Part shown: positions 9,106 through 18,549 of the stretch, piece after piece | How positions within the stretch are numbered: position 1 is the stretch's first letter | How the letters are laid out: every line of letters starts with the position of its first letter | Assembly: GCF_000485595.1 (NCBI RefSeq) | Contig: NW_014577216.1 | Coordinates: forward strand, 304,382-331,600 | Reading direction: 5' to 3' | Length of the DNA: 27,219 nucleotides | Source of the DNA: Priapulus caudatus | Lineage: Eukaryota; Priapulida; Priapulimorpha; Priapulimorphida; Priapulidae | The notes under the pieces: generated by a model | Databases searched by the model: none | Seen by the model: the letters and a program-made list of their open reading frames with translations, nothing else | Told to the model about the DNA's origin: nothing | Translations under genes and position numbers: made by a program

Positions 9106-10620
9106 CTGACAGCCGCAAGTGAGTGAAAGGTTGGGTAGTTGGAAAAATCACCGAAATCCTAGGAAACTGTATGATATCGCGGTACAGTACAGAAAAAAGG
9201 TGGAAAACATAATGACCAACTTAAGCCAAGAGAATTAGCCGACCATTCATATTCATGACCTAATTAATAATATATAATTGATTGCACATTCACCGCCTAA
9301 TTATATAAACGAGCCGTAATAATTGTGCATGGCGCAGAAATCCGTTCATCAACAGACATAATATTCGATAAAATCCAATCTTAACCCAAAAAATGTCCGT
9401 CGCTTTCAGTATAATAGATAATTCAATACAGCTCGGGTTGCAAACAAACACGCCTCGTTGAGTCATTACGCAATTGATTTTGCCTTTCTCTTAAATATAC
9501 GTGGGATTCGCCCTCGAGTTAGAACGGGAGCAAATTTGATTAGGAATTGTACAAGCACGAGCCGGAATTGAATTAACTCAGTACTGTTATTATTATTATC
9601 AATATGAATTAACGATAGGGGGAACAAGAGCGAATTGCGCTGATGAAACTGGGGCGTTTTTCGGTCGGAAAATTCAATAAATCATGTAATTAATCTCATT
9701 TATTATAATTAAAAAGCAGCGCATATTAAATTAGACAGACGTATAATTTAATACGGCCAATGACAGTATCGGCGCTGTCAGTTTGGCTCGTAATTGAAGC
9801 CCTTAGAACGATGTCCCGCTCTCAATCGAGCCAAGCAGCTTAATTTCTTGGGTAAATTAACTCGCAAAAGAAGATAATCAAAACAGTTTTGTGCGTTTAA
9901 TAAATTGGCAAGGCACTTCTGAGAGCGTATGCGCAATTCTTTTTTCCTCCACTGCCGCTGCAATATAATTTCGGCTCCGTGAAATTATTTCTCATTTTGT
10001 TCTCGTAATTGGATTTGAACCCCGATAGCTTGTTTGGATTTTCATAAAGTCGAAATGTACGAGTTAGATCGACAAGCTTTACGAATGTCGACGGTGTATT
10101 CACGAGGGAACAGCGTAACCGAATAAGCAGAATAACCTACGTGTGTGTGTGTATTTAAACAAGTTTAATTTGTATACGCCGTCCCGGGACCGGTGTCGCT
10201 TTATCCGACTTTTTAATATTATTATCATATTCAAATACGAGCATACAAATTCCTATTTATTCGTGAACGGCCCACATGTTTCTGTCCGAATTGGGCAGAC
10301 GGCAACCGCGGTAACATTTATTCGCTGAATGGTGACTTTTGGCGAAAACGTTGTCCATAGAGGAAAAATTCGTGACGGAGTGTCGGGGCAAAAAAACGGA
10401 CGATTTTTATTACTTTCTGCATTACTTTCTGTCACATATGGGTTCACATCTGATTTTACACGCATGGCTGTCCGGGTGCTGCTTATGAAAAATATTTTTA
10501 CACATAATTTCCGTTACGAAGATGCTACTAATGAGTAATTAAGTAACTACATGTAAATAAACTAAACTAATAATCTAATCTAAATAAACTAATCTAGTAA
10601 ATCGACCACAATCCGTCCCA
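9106..10620. promoter_or_regulatory. AT-rich CNE-like block with bZIP and homeodomain sites (candidate)
   Basis: There are about 1.5 kb of unique DNA without a convincing gene. Repeated TAATTA-type cores occur (for example 9263-9268, 9298-9304, 9688-9712). TGAGTCA (9459-9465, AP-1 type) abuts TTACGCAA (9466-9473, C/EBP or PAR-bZIP type), and CAAACAAACA (9441-9450) is forkhead-like. The short open frames (61-70 codons) look random. Enhancer function is an inference. Confidence 0.3.

Positions 10621-10663
<43 letters not shown>
10621..10663 (+). repeat. CAA trinucleotide repeat
   Basis: About fourteen nearly perfect CAA triplets, with a short CA run at 10703-10715 nearby. Confidence 0.97.
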
Positions 10664-10664
<1 letters not shown>

Positions 10665-10669
10665 TAATT

Positions 10670-11700
10670 TCTAGCTCATTCTAGAAATTCTACATATGCC
10701 TTCACACACACACAACACTCTTCACGCCTTAAAAAGCCATCGTCGCGCGAAAACGTACTCCTGCTTCTTTTTTTGCGAAAAATAAAAAAAACGCAGCGAA
10801 GTCGTTCGTGCAAACAAGGGGCCGCGTGGGGTCGCATCGGTCGTGCCTCACATTAACGATAGATATAGATAGCTTCTTCTATATCTATGCATTAACTATA
10901 CACACGCACAACAACCTGTGTGCAGAGAGCTGCACCGCTCACTCCCGCACGACCGCTAAAGCAAAGGGTCCGCCGCTAAGCGAGCGAGATCGAATTAGCT
11001 CAGGTCTCTTGAAAACTATTGAATTATCACGAAGACAAATAGGTCATTACCAGGGACGCAAACGCGGTTAGTGATGATTAATTAATTGCATTAGTGTAAG
11101 TGAAACGAGATCTGAAATGCACCGCGCGGACAGGGGAGGACTGGCCTGCCCAGGAGCCATTGTAATACCCGCGTGTCCGCCGCATGTGTAGCAGCAGCTC
11201 CCTTCGATCCGGGTAGGTTACTATAAACTCTGCCCGCCATGACACTATTATTATATTATAATATTATTATATGATACTGGTATTACGTTATGTTATTATA
11301 TCATATCATCGTTATATTATATAATTAGGTATATTATATTATATAATTATGATATTATGTAATTAGGCCGGGTTTTCCTATACTCTCAGTCTGCTGCATT
11401 TGAGCATATAGGCCACCTCCACTCTCCAAACCTCGGCTGATTCGGTGAATACGTCTAACGTTCTGTGTAGGCACGGAAACAGCCTAGGTTTGTCGAGTTG
11501 GGCAGGCTAGTGTTGACTAAGACTTCGGCAGGTGCCATTGCGATTGCCCCTTCCGTTGGTTGCCAGATGAAATCGTATTCTTTATACGTGTCATCGTGGA
11601 GTTGAGTACAGTTTGTGAGCATCGTGTAACGTTGCTCCGACGCCATGGGACATATCTACAGTTTCGCGTAACGTAATTTGGGTTTCCTGCATGTATGAGA
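10670..11700. other. Unique and AT-rich intergenic sequence
   Basis: 10670-11235 is unique and holds a weak 87-codon frame (10808-11071) with no recognisable domain. 11236-11370 is TTA/TATA-rich and self-complementary. 11455-11646 is open for 63 codons on the minus strand beginning MASEQRYTML; I do not recognise it. It could be a short exon or a mobile-element scrap, but nothing confirms either. Confidence 0.35.
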
Positions 11701-11705
11701 ACTAG

Positions 11706-11748
11706 TTATAATTATTATTATTGCTATTATCATTATTATTATTATTAA

Positions 11749-11780
<32 letters not shown>

Positions 11781-11792
11781 TATTTATTTATA
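11706..11792 (+). repeat. TTA/ATT trinucleotide repeat
   Basis: Interrupted TTA triplets followed by a perfect run and a short TATTTAT tail. Confidence 0.95.
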
Positions 11793-12106
11793 TTGCGCCT
11801 TTTTACATAAAAAAGTAGTTCGTCTTAGTATTCGAGCTCTTTCAGAAGTCACGGGCGGCACTTTTGCTTGGGTCCTGGTTCTTTCCAACCTGTCGTTGCT
11901 GTGATGGTAACCCAATCTATGCACTCGGCTGAAGATGAAGCGTCAATACTACACGTGCTGTAAACAGAGAATAATTAGCGGGTAGGTATACAGAGACAGC
12001 GTTGACCTTACGTCTACAGGAGCGTATTGGTTTCGGTTCTTGGTCATGGAAGTCTTTGTCGGGGGATCCGCGTTGAGAGTGTGTGCTTGCTCCGAATTAG
12101 CCTCCT

Positions 12107-12238
12107 ACTGGTAGCTATACTGATAGCTATACTGATAGTTATACTGATAGTTATACTGATAGCTACACTGATAGTTATACTGATAGCTATACTGATAGCT
12201 ATACTGATAGCTATACTGATAGCTATACTGATAGCTCC
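12107..12238 (+). repeat. 12-bp minisatellite, 11 copies
   Basis: The unit is ACTGATAGCTAT. Variants are G at position 5 in the first copy, AGTTAT in three copies and AGCTAC in one; the last copy ends GCTCC. Because 12 is a multiple of 3, all frames stay open and give Ser-Ile-Ala or Tyr-Gln readings. Confidence 0.95.
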
Positions 12239-12242
12239 GCTG

Positions 12243-12637
12243 TGCTGTGCTTGCAAGCATGGCGGATGGTAACCTTCCATGCGTAGCCATATTTGCCATT
12301 TTTGCCATTTTGTATTTGCTCCACAACAAAAAGCAACAGTTTTTGTTGCTGGGGAAGGGCTACATTGGGGGGAGCTATAGGTAGAAGGTTTAGGGTCGTA
12401 GGCTAGCGAAGTAACATGAAAAAGTAGAAAAGTAGTAAAGTAGGAAAGTGGTAAAATAGAAAAATAGTAAAGTAGAAAAGTAGTGAAGAAGAAAAGTAAT
12501 AAAGTGACCAGAGTTACACGAAAGTCAATACTACTGGCGTAAGAGCGTAGAATCGTAGAATCGTAGAAACCTGTCATGTGTCTCTGTGCTATGTTGCAAG
12601 CATGGCGAACGGTAACTCTCACTGCATAGCCATATTA
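12243..12637 (+). repeat. Pair of about 50-bp direct repeats around an AAGTAG tract
   Basis: 12243-12293 and 12583-12637 share TTGCAAGCATGGCG, then GGTAAC, then CATAGCCATATT or CGTAGCCATATT with scattered changes. Between them are a 9-bp hairpin (CAACAAAAA 12324-12332, TTTTTGTTG 12340-12348, loop of 7) and an AAGTAG/AAAGTAGTA-rich tract (12418-12505). Confidence 0.75.
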
Positions 12638-12639
12638 AT

Positions 12640-12792
12640 TATATATATGTATATATATATAATTATATATATATATACATATATATAAGGAGTTAATGAA
12701 GACAAATGAATGACGACAATGAAGACGTGAATGACGTTTGTCTTCATTAACTCCTGATATATATATATAATTATAAATATTATGTATCGATC

Positions 12793-12831
<39 letters not shown>

Positions 12832-12835
12832 CTAA
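12640..12835. repeat. TA-rich cruciform with perfect 19-bp arms
   Basis: AGGAGTTAATGAAGACAAA (12688-12706) is the exact reverse complement of 12737-12755, with a 30-base loop. TA repeats on both sides (12645-12687 and 12757-12770, then 12795-12828) extend the pairing. Inside, GAAGACAAATGAATGACG and GAAGACGTGAATGACG form an imperfect direct repeat. Confidence 0.9.
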
Positions 12836-12892
12836 TTATCTATTGATAATCTATAGAGATCTATTAATCTCTATTAATATTAGAGGTCTCTA

Positions 12893-13116
12893 TTATCAAG
12901 AGCTAATAATACATATTATAAACATGTACATTTTTATTAGGTATATTAGGTATTATTAGCTTTTGATATTATGACTAATTGACTATATATATCAAGCTTA
13001 GCTATTGATATCATAGTATTTCTACATATATACATAAATAGTGCCTATTATGTCTATATGTAATATCAAGAGCTAATAATACTTGTAGTAATAATAGTAT
13101 TATTAGCTCTTGGTAA
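12893..13116. repeat. Fold-back cluster: four alternating copies of one 20-bp unit
   Basis: AATATCAAGAGCTAATAATAC-like units occur forward (12893-12912), reverse (12950-12969), forward (13063-13082) and reverse (13097-13116). The second pair has perfect 16-bp arms (13067-13082 with 13097-13112) and a 14-base loop. It could be nested remnants of a small palindromic MITE. Confidence 0.85.
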
Positions 13117-13209
13117 TATTTATGTCTATATTTGTATATAATATGTAATATAATAAAACACATGCAACGCTCGTCGGAATCATGCGTGTTGTGCACGATG
13201 GGTCGGTCG

Positions 13210-13950
13210 CTCGCCAGCAATTCAAATAGTAAAATGATTTACAACGAATGATCTCTGCTCGATAGCGATTGCATTTCGATAGGCTGTCTCGTTATCTGCA
13301 TAATAGATTGCGATGATAAAACACATTCTTCCATGCGCCGCGCGCACAAACTGCCCGCTTGACAGTGACAGTAAAGACGCTATTTTAGAGAAGGATCAGG
13401 CTTGTCGGAACACCCTTTACAATCCGCTCAGATAGTGAGACAGTGAGCTGTGAGTGAACATTTATTTCGCTGCGTTATGGGGAGGAGGGAGCATTAACAT
13501 TTCTATAAGGCACTAAACGCGACTTTATGGGCTCATAAATAATTTAATAGGAGCCGGGTCAAATGATTGGCCAGCGCGCATTTTCCCATAAGCTGTGCCG
13601 CGGACGATAAAGGAGCGGGAAGTCAGGGGAGACCGATAAATATTGCTCTTAGTTATACAGACTCGCGTGAGTCACGTAACGTAAAGTATAAAGGTAAAAG
13701 TTAAACTCTTGGCCGTAGATCGCATTAGGTGTAACTACGGAAGAAAAATGGTTCTCGGCGGAATAGCGTGCGATGACACCTAGCATGTAATTGTGACTCC
13801 GTCCAGTTGCACCTTACTAAACATAACCTTGTTTCCTAGATTTCTGAAGGTAAATATAGAAAGTGTAGCGAGCAATGACGATGAATATAGACAAAGTTGT
13901 GGCCGCGCGTGTCAAAGAAAGCAAACGTGCAACGCGACAGATGTCGTGCT
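13210..13950. promoter_or_regulatory. CNE-like unique block with posterior Hox/Cdx-type sites (candidate)
   Basis: Unique DNA with TTTATGG (13524-13530), CATAAAT (13534-13540) and AATTTAATAG within 30 bp, an inverted CCAAT (ATTGG, about 13565) and GATAAA words. The open frame at 13793-13981 runs into a duplicated segment and is not convincing. The function is inferred only. Confidence 0.25.
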
Positions 13951-13952
13951 AT

Positions 13953-14137
13953 ATAACAACAGAAGCAAAAGAAGATTCTAGATAAACCCAGAAACAGACT
14001 AAACATTTGAAATGACTTTGCCTATACAGGTAAAAATTGAATCATAACAACAGAAGCAAAGGAAGATTCTAGATGAACCAAAAAACAGACTAAACATTTG
14101 AAAATGACTTCTGCTTATGCAGGTAATAATTGAATCA
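13953..14137 (+). repeat. 91-bp tandem duplication
   Basis: AACAACAGAAGCAAA starts at 13955 and again at 14046. The two copies share GAAGATTCTAGAT, ACAGACTAAACATTTG, TGACTT and CAGGTAA, with a few substitutions and 1-2 base indels. Both contain CAGGTAA, a splice-donor-like word, but no coding frame is conserved between the copies. Confidence 0.9.
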
Positions 14138-14346
14138 CCGAATGAAAGGCTCATTACGCCTTACGATATATGACGTAAAATATATATCATATAAATCGTT
14201 GATATGCGTATAATGCCTATAGTTTGTTTTATTATTCATCAGTAGACATCTCCACCAGAGACTGGTGACACTTTATGGTGTATAGAGTACAGTATAGACG
14301 CCGCATCGATACGTACATGTACCGCTAACATTGCACGCTGTCCTCT

Positions 14347-14416
14347 GTGTGTGTGTGTCCTCAGCCTCATCAGTCACCAGTATGACGACACACGCGCGCG
14401 CGCGCCAGACCATTCA

Positions 14417-14464
<48 letters not shown>

Positions 14465-14482
14465 CACACGCACGCACACAAA
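14347..14482 (+). repeat. GT, CG and ACGC simple repeats
   Basis: GT run at 14347-14358, CG-rich run at 14390-14406 and about twelve ACGC units at 14416-14465, followed by CACACGCACGCACACA. All are alternating purine-pyrimidine. Confidence 0.95.
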
Positions 14483-14960
14483 CAATGAAACGTATGTGAA
14501 TATGTAATATAAAAGCATAGAAATACAATGTCGTGCCGTATATATGATGCCGTACGATATAAAGTACGATATAAGTATAATGTATACGAAATACCGTGTT
14601 ATATAATATGATATCTAGTTTGTATATTTATCTGACTTCACTGGCGTCCGTCTGTTTTGTTATAACACTTCTGATTTTAGTTTAGAAACAAACATATATA
14701 TATAACAGGTCAGCGAAAAATGCAAAAATATACGCTTTACCCTGATATCAGGATGTGTCATAATATAGAACTATATACAGTCTAACATAGTCTAATGTAT
14801 CAGTAAATACTTGGTATATAGTATATCGGTATATAGTCTAATACATCGGCATATATATATATATATAATCAATATAATATAGTCTATATATGTCTTATAT
14901 AGGCTTATATAGTCTATATTGTGACCTTCCTGATGAAATGTCAGTGTACAACATGTGCCC
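14483..14960. other. AT-rich unique sequence
   Basis: No gene seen. It is rich in TATA, GTATAT and TAGTCTA words, with a TATATATAT run at 14851-14867. Its TAGTCTATAT words resemble the reverse complement of the ATAGACTA words of the following minisatellite, suggesting older degraded copies. Confidence 0.5.
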
Positions 14961-14963
14961 GCG

Positions 14964-15434
14964 TAACATCAAACCGCATAACTAACTAATATATAATATA
15001 TATTATATAGACTATCTAAAATAGACTACGTTATACACTATATATACACATTATAATCTATATTATACACTCCTGATAACATCTAACCGCATAACTAACT
15101 AATATATAATATAGACTATATAAAATAGACTACATTATACACATTATAATCTATATTATACACTCCTGGTAACATCTAACCGCACCACTAACTAATATAT
15201 AATATAGACTATATAAAATAGACTACATTATACACTATATATACACTCCTGGTAACATCTAACCGCACAACTAACTAATATATAATACAGACTATATAAA
15301 ATAGACTACATTATACACTATATATACACTCCTGGTAACATCTAACCGCATAACTAACTAATATATAATACAGACTATATAAAATAGACTACATTATACA
15401 CTATATATACACATTATAATCTATATTATACACC
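14964..15434 (+). repeat. 83-113-bp minisatellite, five copies
   Basis: Units start TAACATCTAACCGCA at 14964, 15077, 15170, 15253 and 15336, giving unit lengths 113, 93, 83, 83 and about 97. The core is ACTAACTAATATATAATA, then GACTATATAAAATAGACTAC, then ATTATACAC. The length differences come mainly from two optional modules: the ACATTATAATCTATATTATAC block and the TATATATACAC block. Confidence 0.93.
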
Positions 15435-15439
15435 AACTA

Positions 15440-16140
15440 TATTATACCCCAGACGTTACGTCCGATTTTCGCTGTATGAATCCGTACTCCTACCAGCTTG
15501 CGCCTATCCCGTAGGACCCGGTGGCGGTTATCCGGGCCTGCAAACCACACCATCTGACAGGGCGGAATCGCTCCTCGCGCTATTGTATACAAGTAAGAGG
15601 TCATTTAAACAGTCATCGTCGTGCACAATGGTTGTGTGTATACACGACAAATTTCTGCCGTGACAGGGGAATATTGAATCAACTTCCCCGTGGCATCGCC
15701 CGCGCTCGCGCAATTGTGTGTCTAAAAGCTTTGTTATTTATTTTATTCGCGTTATTAAGGAAGGTTACTATGACGTTGCCCATAACCGGACTGATTAAAA
15801 CATCTGTAACCGAATTAACCTGCCCGGTATCCCGTCGACTGTGTAAACAAATGCAATTTAAAGTCAATTGTCGCGCCGTGAAAACGCTCTAAAGCGATTA
15901 GCCGCACAAAATGGCGCGAGAATTATCAGGTTTATCTCTCTTATCGAATCGCGGACGCGTTGATATCAATCTTATTGGTAGGGCACCTTCAATAAAACTT
16001 ACTCGCGGTTAATTATTCCCGAGGCTAGCGGGACGGGGTGGAAATGGCCCGGAGATAAGTAGAATTACATATCCGGCTAACGCTATTAACGCCCTCTGTT
16101 GTCAACCTGCTCGGCTCGGCAGTGACGTTGAAATTCAATA
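15440..16140. promoter_or_regulatory. CNE-like block with GATA-type sites (candidate)
   Basis: Unique DNA between two repeat fields. Three TTATC words (15923, 15932, 15941) and AGATAAG (16053-16059) are GATA-factor-like; TAATTA lies near 16010. A 123-codon plus-strand frame (15521-15892) has no recognisable domain and a basic, scrambled composition, so I do not call it a gene. Confidence 0.25.
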
Positions 16141-16225
16141 ATAAATGACCAATGGGTTCATGAAATTTTTACATATATATATAATGGAAATGTGTCGCCT
16201 AACTGGATTGTGTGACGACTGCTGG

Positions 16226-16318
16226 CGACACACACCCACACACACACGTCGAACGCACGCACGCACGAACGCGCGCACCCACGCACGTACACATACATAC
16301 ACCCACATACACACGTGC

Positions 16319-16320
<2 letters not shown>
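16226..16320 (+). repeat. CACA/ACGC-rich tract
   Basis: Imperfect ACAC, ACGC and ACAT repeats leading into the TA run. The apparent Thr-His-rich reading is a repeat artefact. Confidence 0.85.

Positions 16321-16369
<49 letters not shown>
16321..16369. repeat. TA dinucleotide repeat
   Basis: About 23 perfect TA units. It reads as Tyr-Ile in every frame. Confidence 0.98.
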
Positions 16370-16370
<1 letters not shown>

Positions 16371-16379
16371 ATTCCACGT

Positions 16380-16750
16380 AACAGCACCAAGCACAAGCGC
16401 GCTCATGCATGTACACTTGCGCGCACACACCTTCATACACACGCGCACTCAAACGCACAATCACACGCGCGCACAATCACACGCGCGCACCCTCAAACGA
16501 ACGCGCACGCCTGTGCACGCACGTGCACACACAGTTACCGCCGCACGCCTGTGCACGCACGCGCACGCACGCGCACGCACAGTCACCGCCGCACGCACGC
16601 ATACACACAGTTACCGCCGCACGCCTGTGCACGCACGACACACGCACGCGCACGCACAGTCACCGCCGCACACACGCATACGCACAGTTACCGCCGCACG
16701 CCTGTGCACGCACGACACACGCACGCGCACGCACAGTCACCGCCGCACGC
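16380..16750 (+). repeat. CACG tract and 77-bp higher-order minisatellite
   Basis: 16390-16530 is irregular CACG/CGCA DNA. From about 16530 two related monomers alternate: one with GTTACCGCCGC (16534, 16610, 16687) and one with GTCACCGCCGC (16582, 16659, 16736). Same-type spacing is 76-77 bp, so there are three higher-order repeats, each of a 48-49-bp plus a 28-bp monomer. Confidence 0.92.
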
Positions 16751-16827
16751 CTTTAGTCAAAGCGCTGCGTTCTTTATTCCGCGAGTTCTTTTATTCACAT
16801 CTGGCCTCAGCGTCCGAGGTCGCGCTC

Positions 16828-16828
16828 G

Positions 16829-16859
<31 letters not shown>
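16828..16859 (+). repeat. Short CAG/CAA repeat
   Basis: Seven or eight CAG triplets followed by two CAA and a CAG. It reads as Gln or Ser, but no supported exon surrounds it. Confidence 0.9.
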
Positions 16860-16860
<1 letters not shown>

Positions 16861-16889
16861 CCGCGCAGACGCTTGCACGCTGGCTGTCA

Positions 16890-17110
16890 GCGTGCAACAG
16901 AAGGTAATAAGTGTTTGCCAATCTTATCCTTATTAATTAGCTGCGGCGTTTTGTATATTTACCAATTAATTACTTAAACGCTCAATTAATCTCGGCCATC
17001 AAAGGAGCTCCGGAGTTCGGGATGCGCAATTTTTTGCATATTAATAAATTACCGTATAATGAATTAATGAGGCCGAGAGAGCGCGCGGTACGTAGTAGAG
17101 TTAAGAATGT
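16890..17110. promoter_or_regulatory. Homeodomain-site cluster with a TCF/LEF site (candidate enhancer)
   Basis: Within about 160 bp: TTAATTAG (near 16930), AATTAATTAC (near 16965), CAATTAAT (near 16983), GAATTAATGAG (near 17060) and the POU-like TTTTTTGCATATTAAT (17030-17045). CATCAAAGG (16997-17005) matches the TCF/LEF consensus in reverse. The sequence is unique and not repeat-derived. This is motif evidence only. Confidence 0.35.
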
Positions 17111-17156
17111 CATTGTCAACGCACCGAGTCCGGCATCGTCAGAATGCGTGCAAGCG

Positions 17157-17211
17157 ATGACGCAGTGATGACGCAGTGATGACGGAAGCGACCTGATCAC
17201 GTCTGTTTGTG

Positions 17212-17267
<56 letters not shown>
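17157..17267 (+). repeat. GATGAC repeats
   Basis: Two to three GATGACGCAGT units (about 17157-17186) and then about nine perfect GACGAT hexamers (17213-17267). The minus strand reads Ile-Val repeats, an artefact. Confidence 0.95.
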
Positions 17268-17820
17268 GTGCACAGCGAACAAGCCACGTCAAATTAATTT
17301 GACAGCACTTTGGTCGATGCGTTTAAGTAGAAAAACACAGCAATTGTAATATGAACGGAGCGCGCTCGATGAAAACGCTAGTTAAATGATTAGAAAGATA
17401 ACGCGAGTATGGATCTTCGTTGAATGAGAGTTAGTCGTGGCACGCTATAGAGCCAAAACATCGATGCCACGAGCACGCCAACTCCGCGGGAAAAAAAGAC
17501 AAAGGGTAATATACGTTTGTGACCAATGTGTGTTTTTTTAGGTTTTTTGTTTTTTGTCGGTCTTATCTAGCAGTGGTCGTCCGTAGAGCTCGGCTGATTA
17601 AGCGGTCATGCTGGTTCCGTCACTGCGTGTTGCCCGCACGCACGTCCCGTTAATGAATGATGCTAATTAAATCACACCTTCCGGTGAAAACAATATAAGT
17701 ACGTCGCGAAAACAATATTAGTGCTTACATGCGTGCGCGCGTGCGTGTTCGTGTGCGTGCACGTGCATGTAACACTAAATAGTGCGGTAATGGTAGGATT
17801 TCTAACATAACCTAAAATTT
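17268..17820. other. Unique sequence, no gene seen
   Basis: Non-repetitive apart from an 8-bp inverted repeat TCGTGGCA...TGCCACGA near 17433-17474 and a GCGTGC-rich patch at 17725-17770. The segment 17583-17625 has weak tRNA-like words (GTAGAGC, GGTTCC) but no cloverleaf. Confidence 0.5.
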
Positions 17821-17825
17821 CCACA

Positions 17826-17885
17826 TCGTCACTATCATCATCGTCATCGTCGGCGTCGTCGTCCACATTATTATTATTATTATTG

Positions 17886-17925
<40 letters not shown>

Positions 17926-17932
17926 TATTTTA
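17826..17932 (+). repeat. TCATCG and ATT simple repeats
   Basis: Imperfect TCATCG/TCGTCG repeats at 17826-17863, then ATT triplets with one GTTGTT interruption to 17932. Confidence 0.95.
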
Positions 17933-17939
17933 GGGTTTA

Positions 17940-18360
17940 TGCCTGGGCGTTAAATGTAAAAAAAAACTCCCATAAAAAACCTATATCCGTGGAATTAATG
18001 TAAGCAATTGCACGTACAGCGCTCGCGTTATAGTATAGGACATTCACTCGCGGAATCATGGACATTCAACGCCAAACGCTCGCATCTGACTCTCGCGTCG
18101 CGTAATTCCCCGATCGCCCGCAACGTTCGGCCGCAAATGTGAAATATCGCTGCATTTTCGGTTTCTTGATTAGCCAATAAAGGCGAGTGTCGTCACCTGA
18201 CCACCTAATGTCATAAGGACGCGCATAAAGCCCGCGTTACGTTCGTCTCGGCGGCGCTCGACACATCAGCTGTGCTGGCAGAAGTCGCGCGTAATGATAT
18301 TACTGCATCTGCTTTCTGCTCTGCTGCTCTGCTGTCGTCAGTCCCCCCGTCCACCGAGAG
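17940..18360. promoter_or_regulatory. CNE-like unique block (candidate)
   Basis: Unique DNA with CACCTG and CAGCTG E-boxes (18196-18201 and 18267-18272), several CAATAAA/CATAAAG words and GATTAG. It is followed directly by a GT array. The minus strand is open through part of it, but the frame continues into the repeat and has no recognisable domain. Confidence 0.2.
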
Positions 18361-18365
18361 AATGT

Positions 18366-18428
18366 GAGTGCGTGCGTGCGTGTTGTGTTGGTGCGTGTGT
18401 GTTGGTGTGTGTGGGGAGGTGAGCGCGC

Positions 18429-18479
<51 letters not shown>

Positions 18480-18545
18480 CGTGTGTGTGTGTGTGCGCGC
18501 GCACATGCTGCATGCATGCTCGCGTGCGTTCGTGTGCGTGCGTGC
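18366..18545 (+). repeat. TG/CG dinucleotide array
   Basis: GTGCG-rich start, a perfect GT run of about 20 units (18431-18470), GCGCGTGCGTGTG, and a terminal TGCGTGCG patch. It is all alternating purine-pyrimidine. Confidence 0.95.
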
Positions 18546-18549
18546 GGTT

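Noticed and set aside
10005-10035. GGATTTGAACCCCGATAG resembling a tRNA T-arm on the minus strand
   Set aside because: The T-stem does not pair and no D-arm or acceptor stem is found at tRNA spacing.
12324-12348. Hairpin CAACAAAAA/TTTTTGTTG as a transcription terminator
   Set aside because: AT-rich 9-bp stem in eukaryotic DNA with no adjacent gene; no basis for a terminator call.
15521-15892. 123-codon plus-strand frame
   Set aside because: No domain, no splice context, composition like the surrounding non-coding DNA, and two overlapping open frames on the other strand.
16212-16977. 231- and 220-codon Thr-His-Ala-Arg-rich frames
   Set aside because: Entirely explained by CACG and TA repeats; overlapping frames are open simultaneously.
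17575-17640. tRNA-like words GTAGAGC and GGTTCC
   Set aside because: No cloverleaf, no proper B box; too weak to call a SINE or tRNA.
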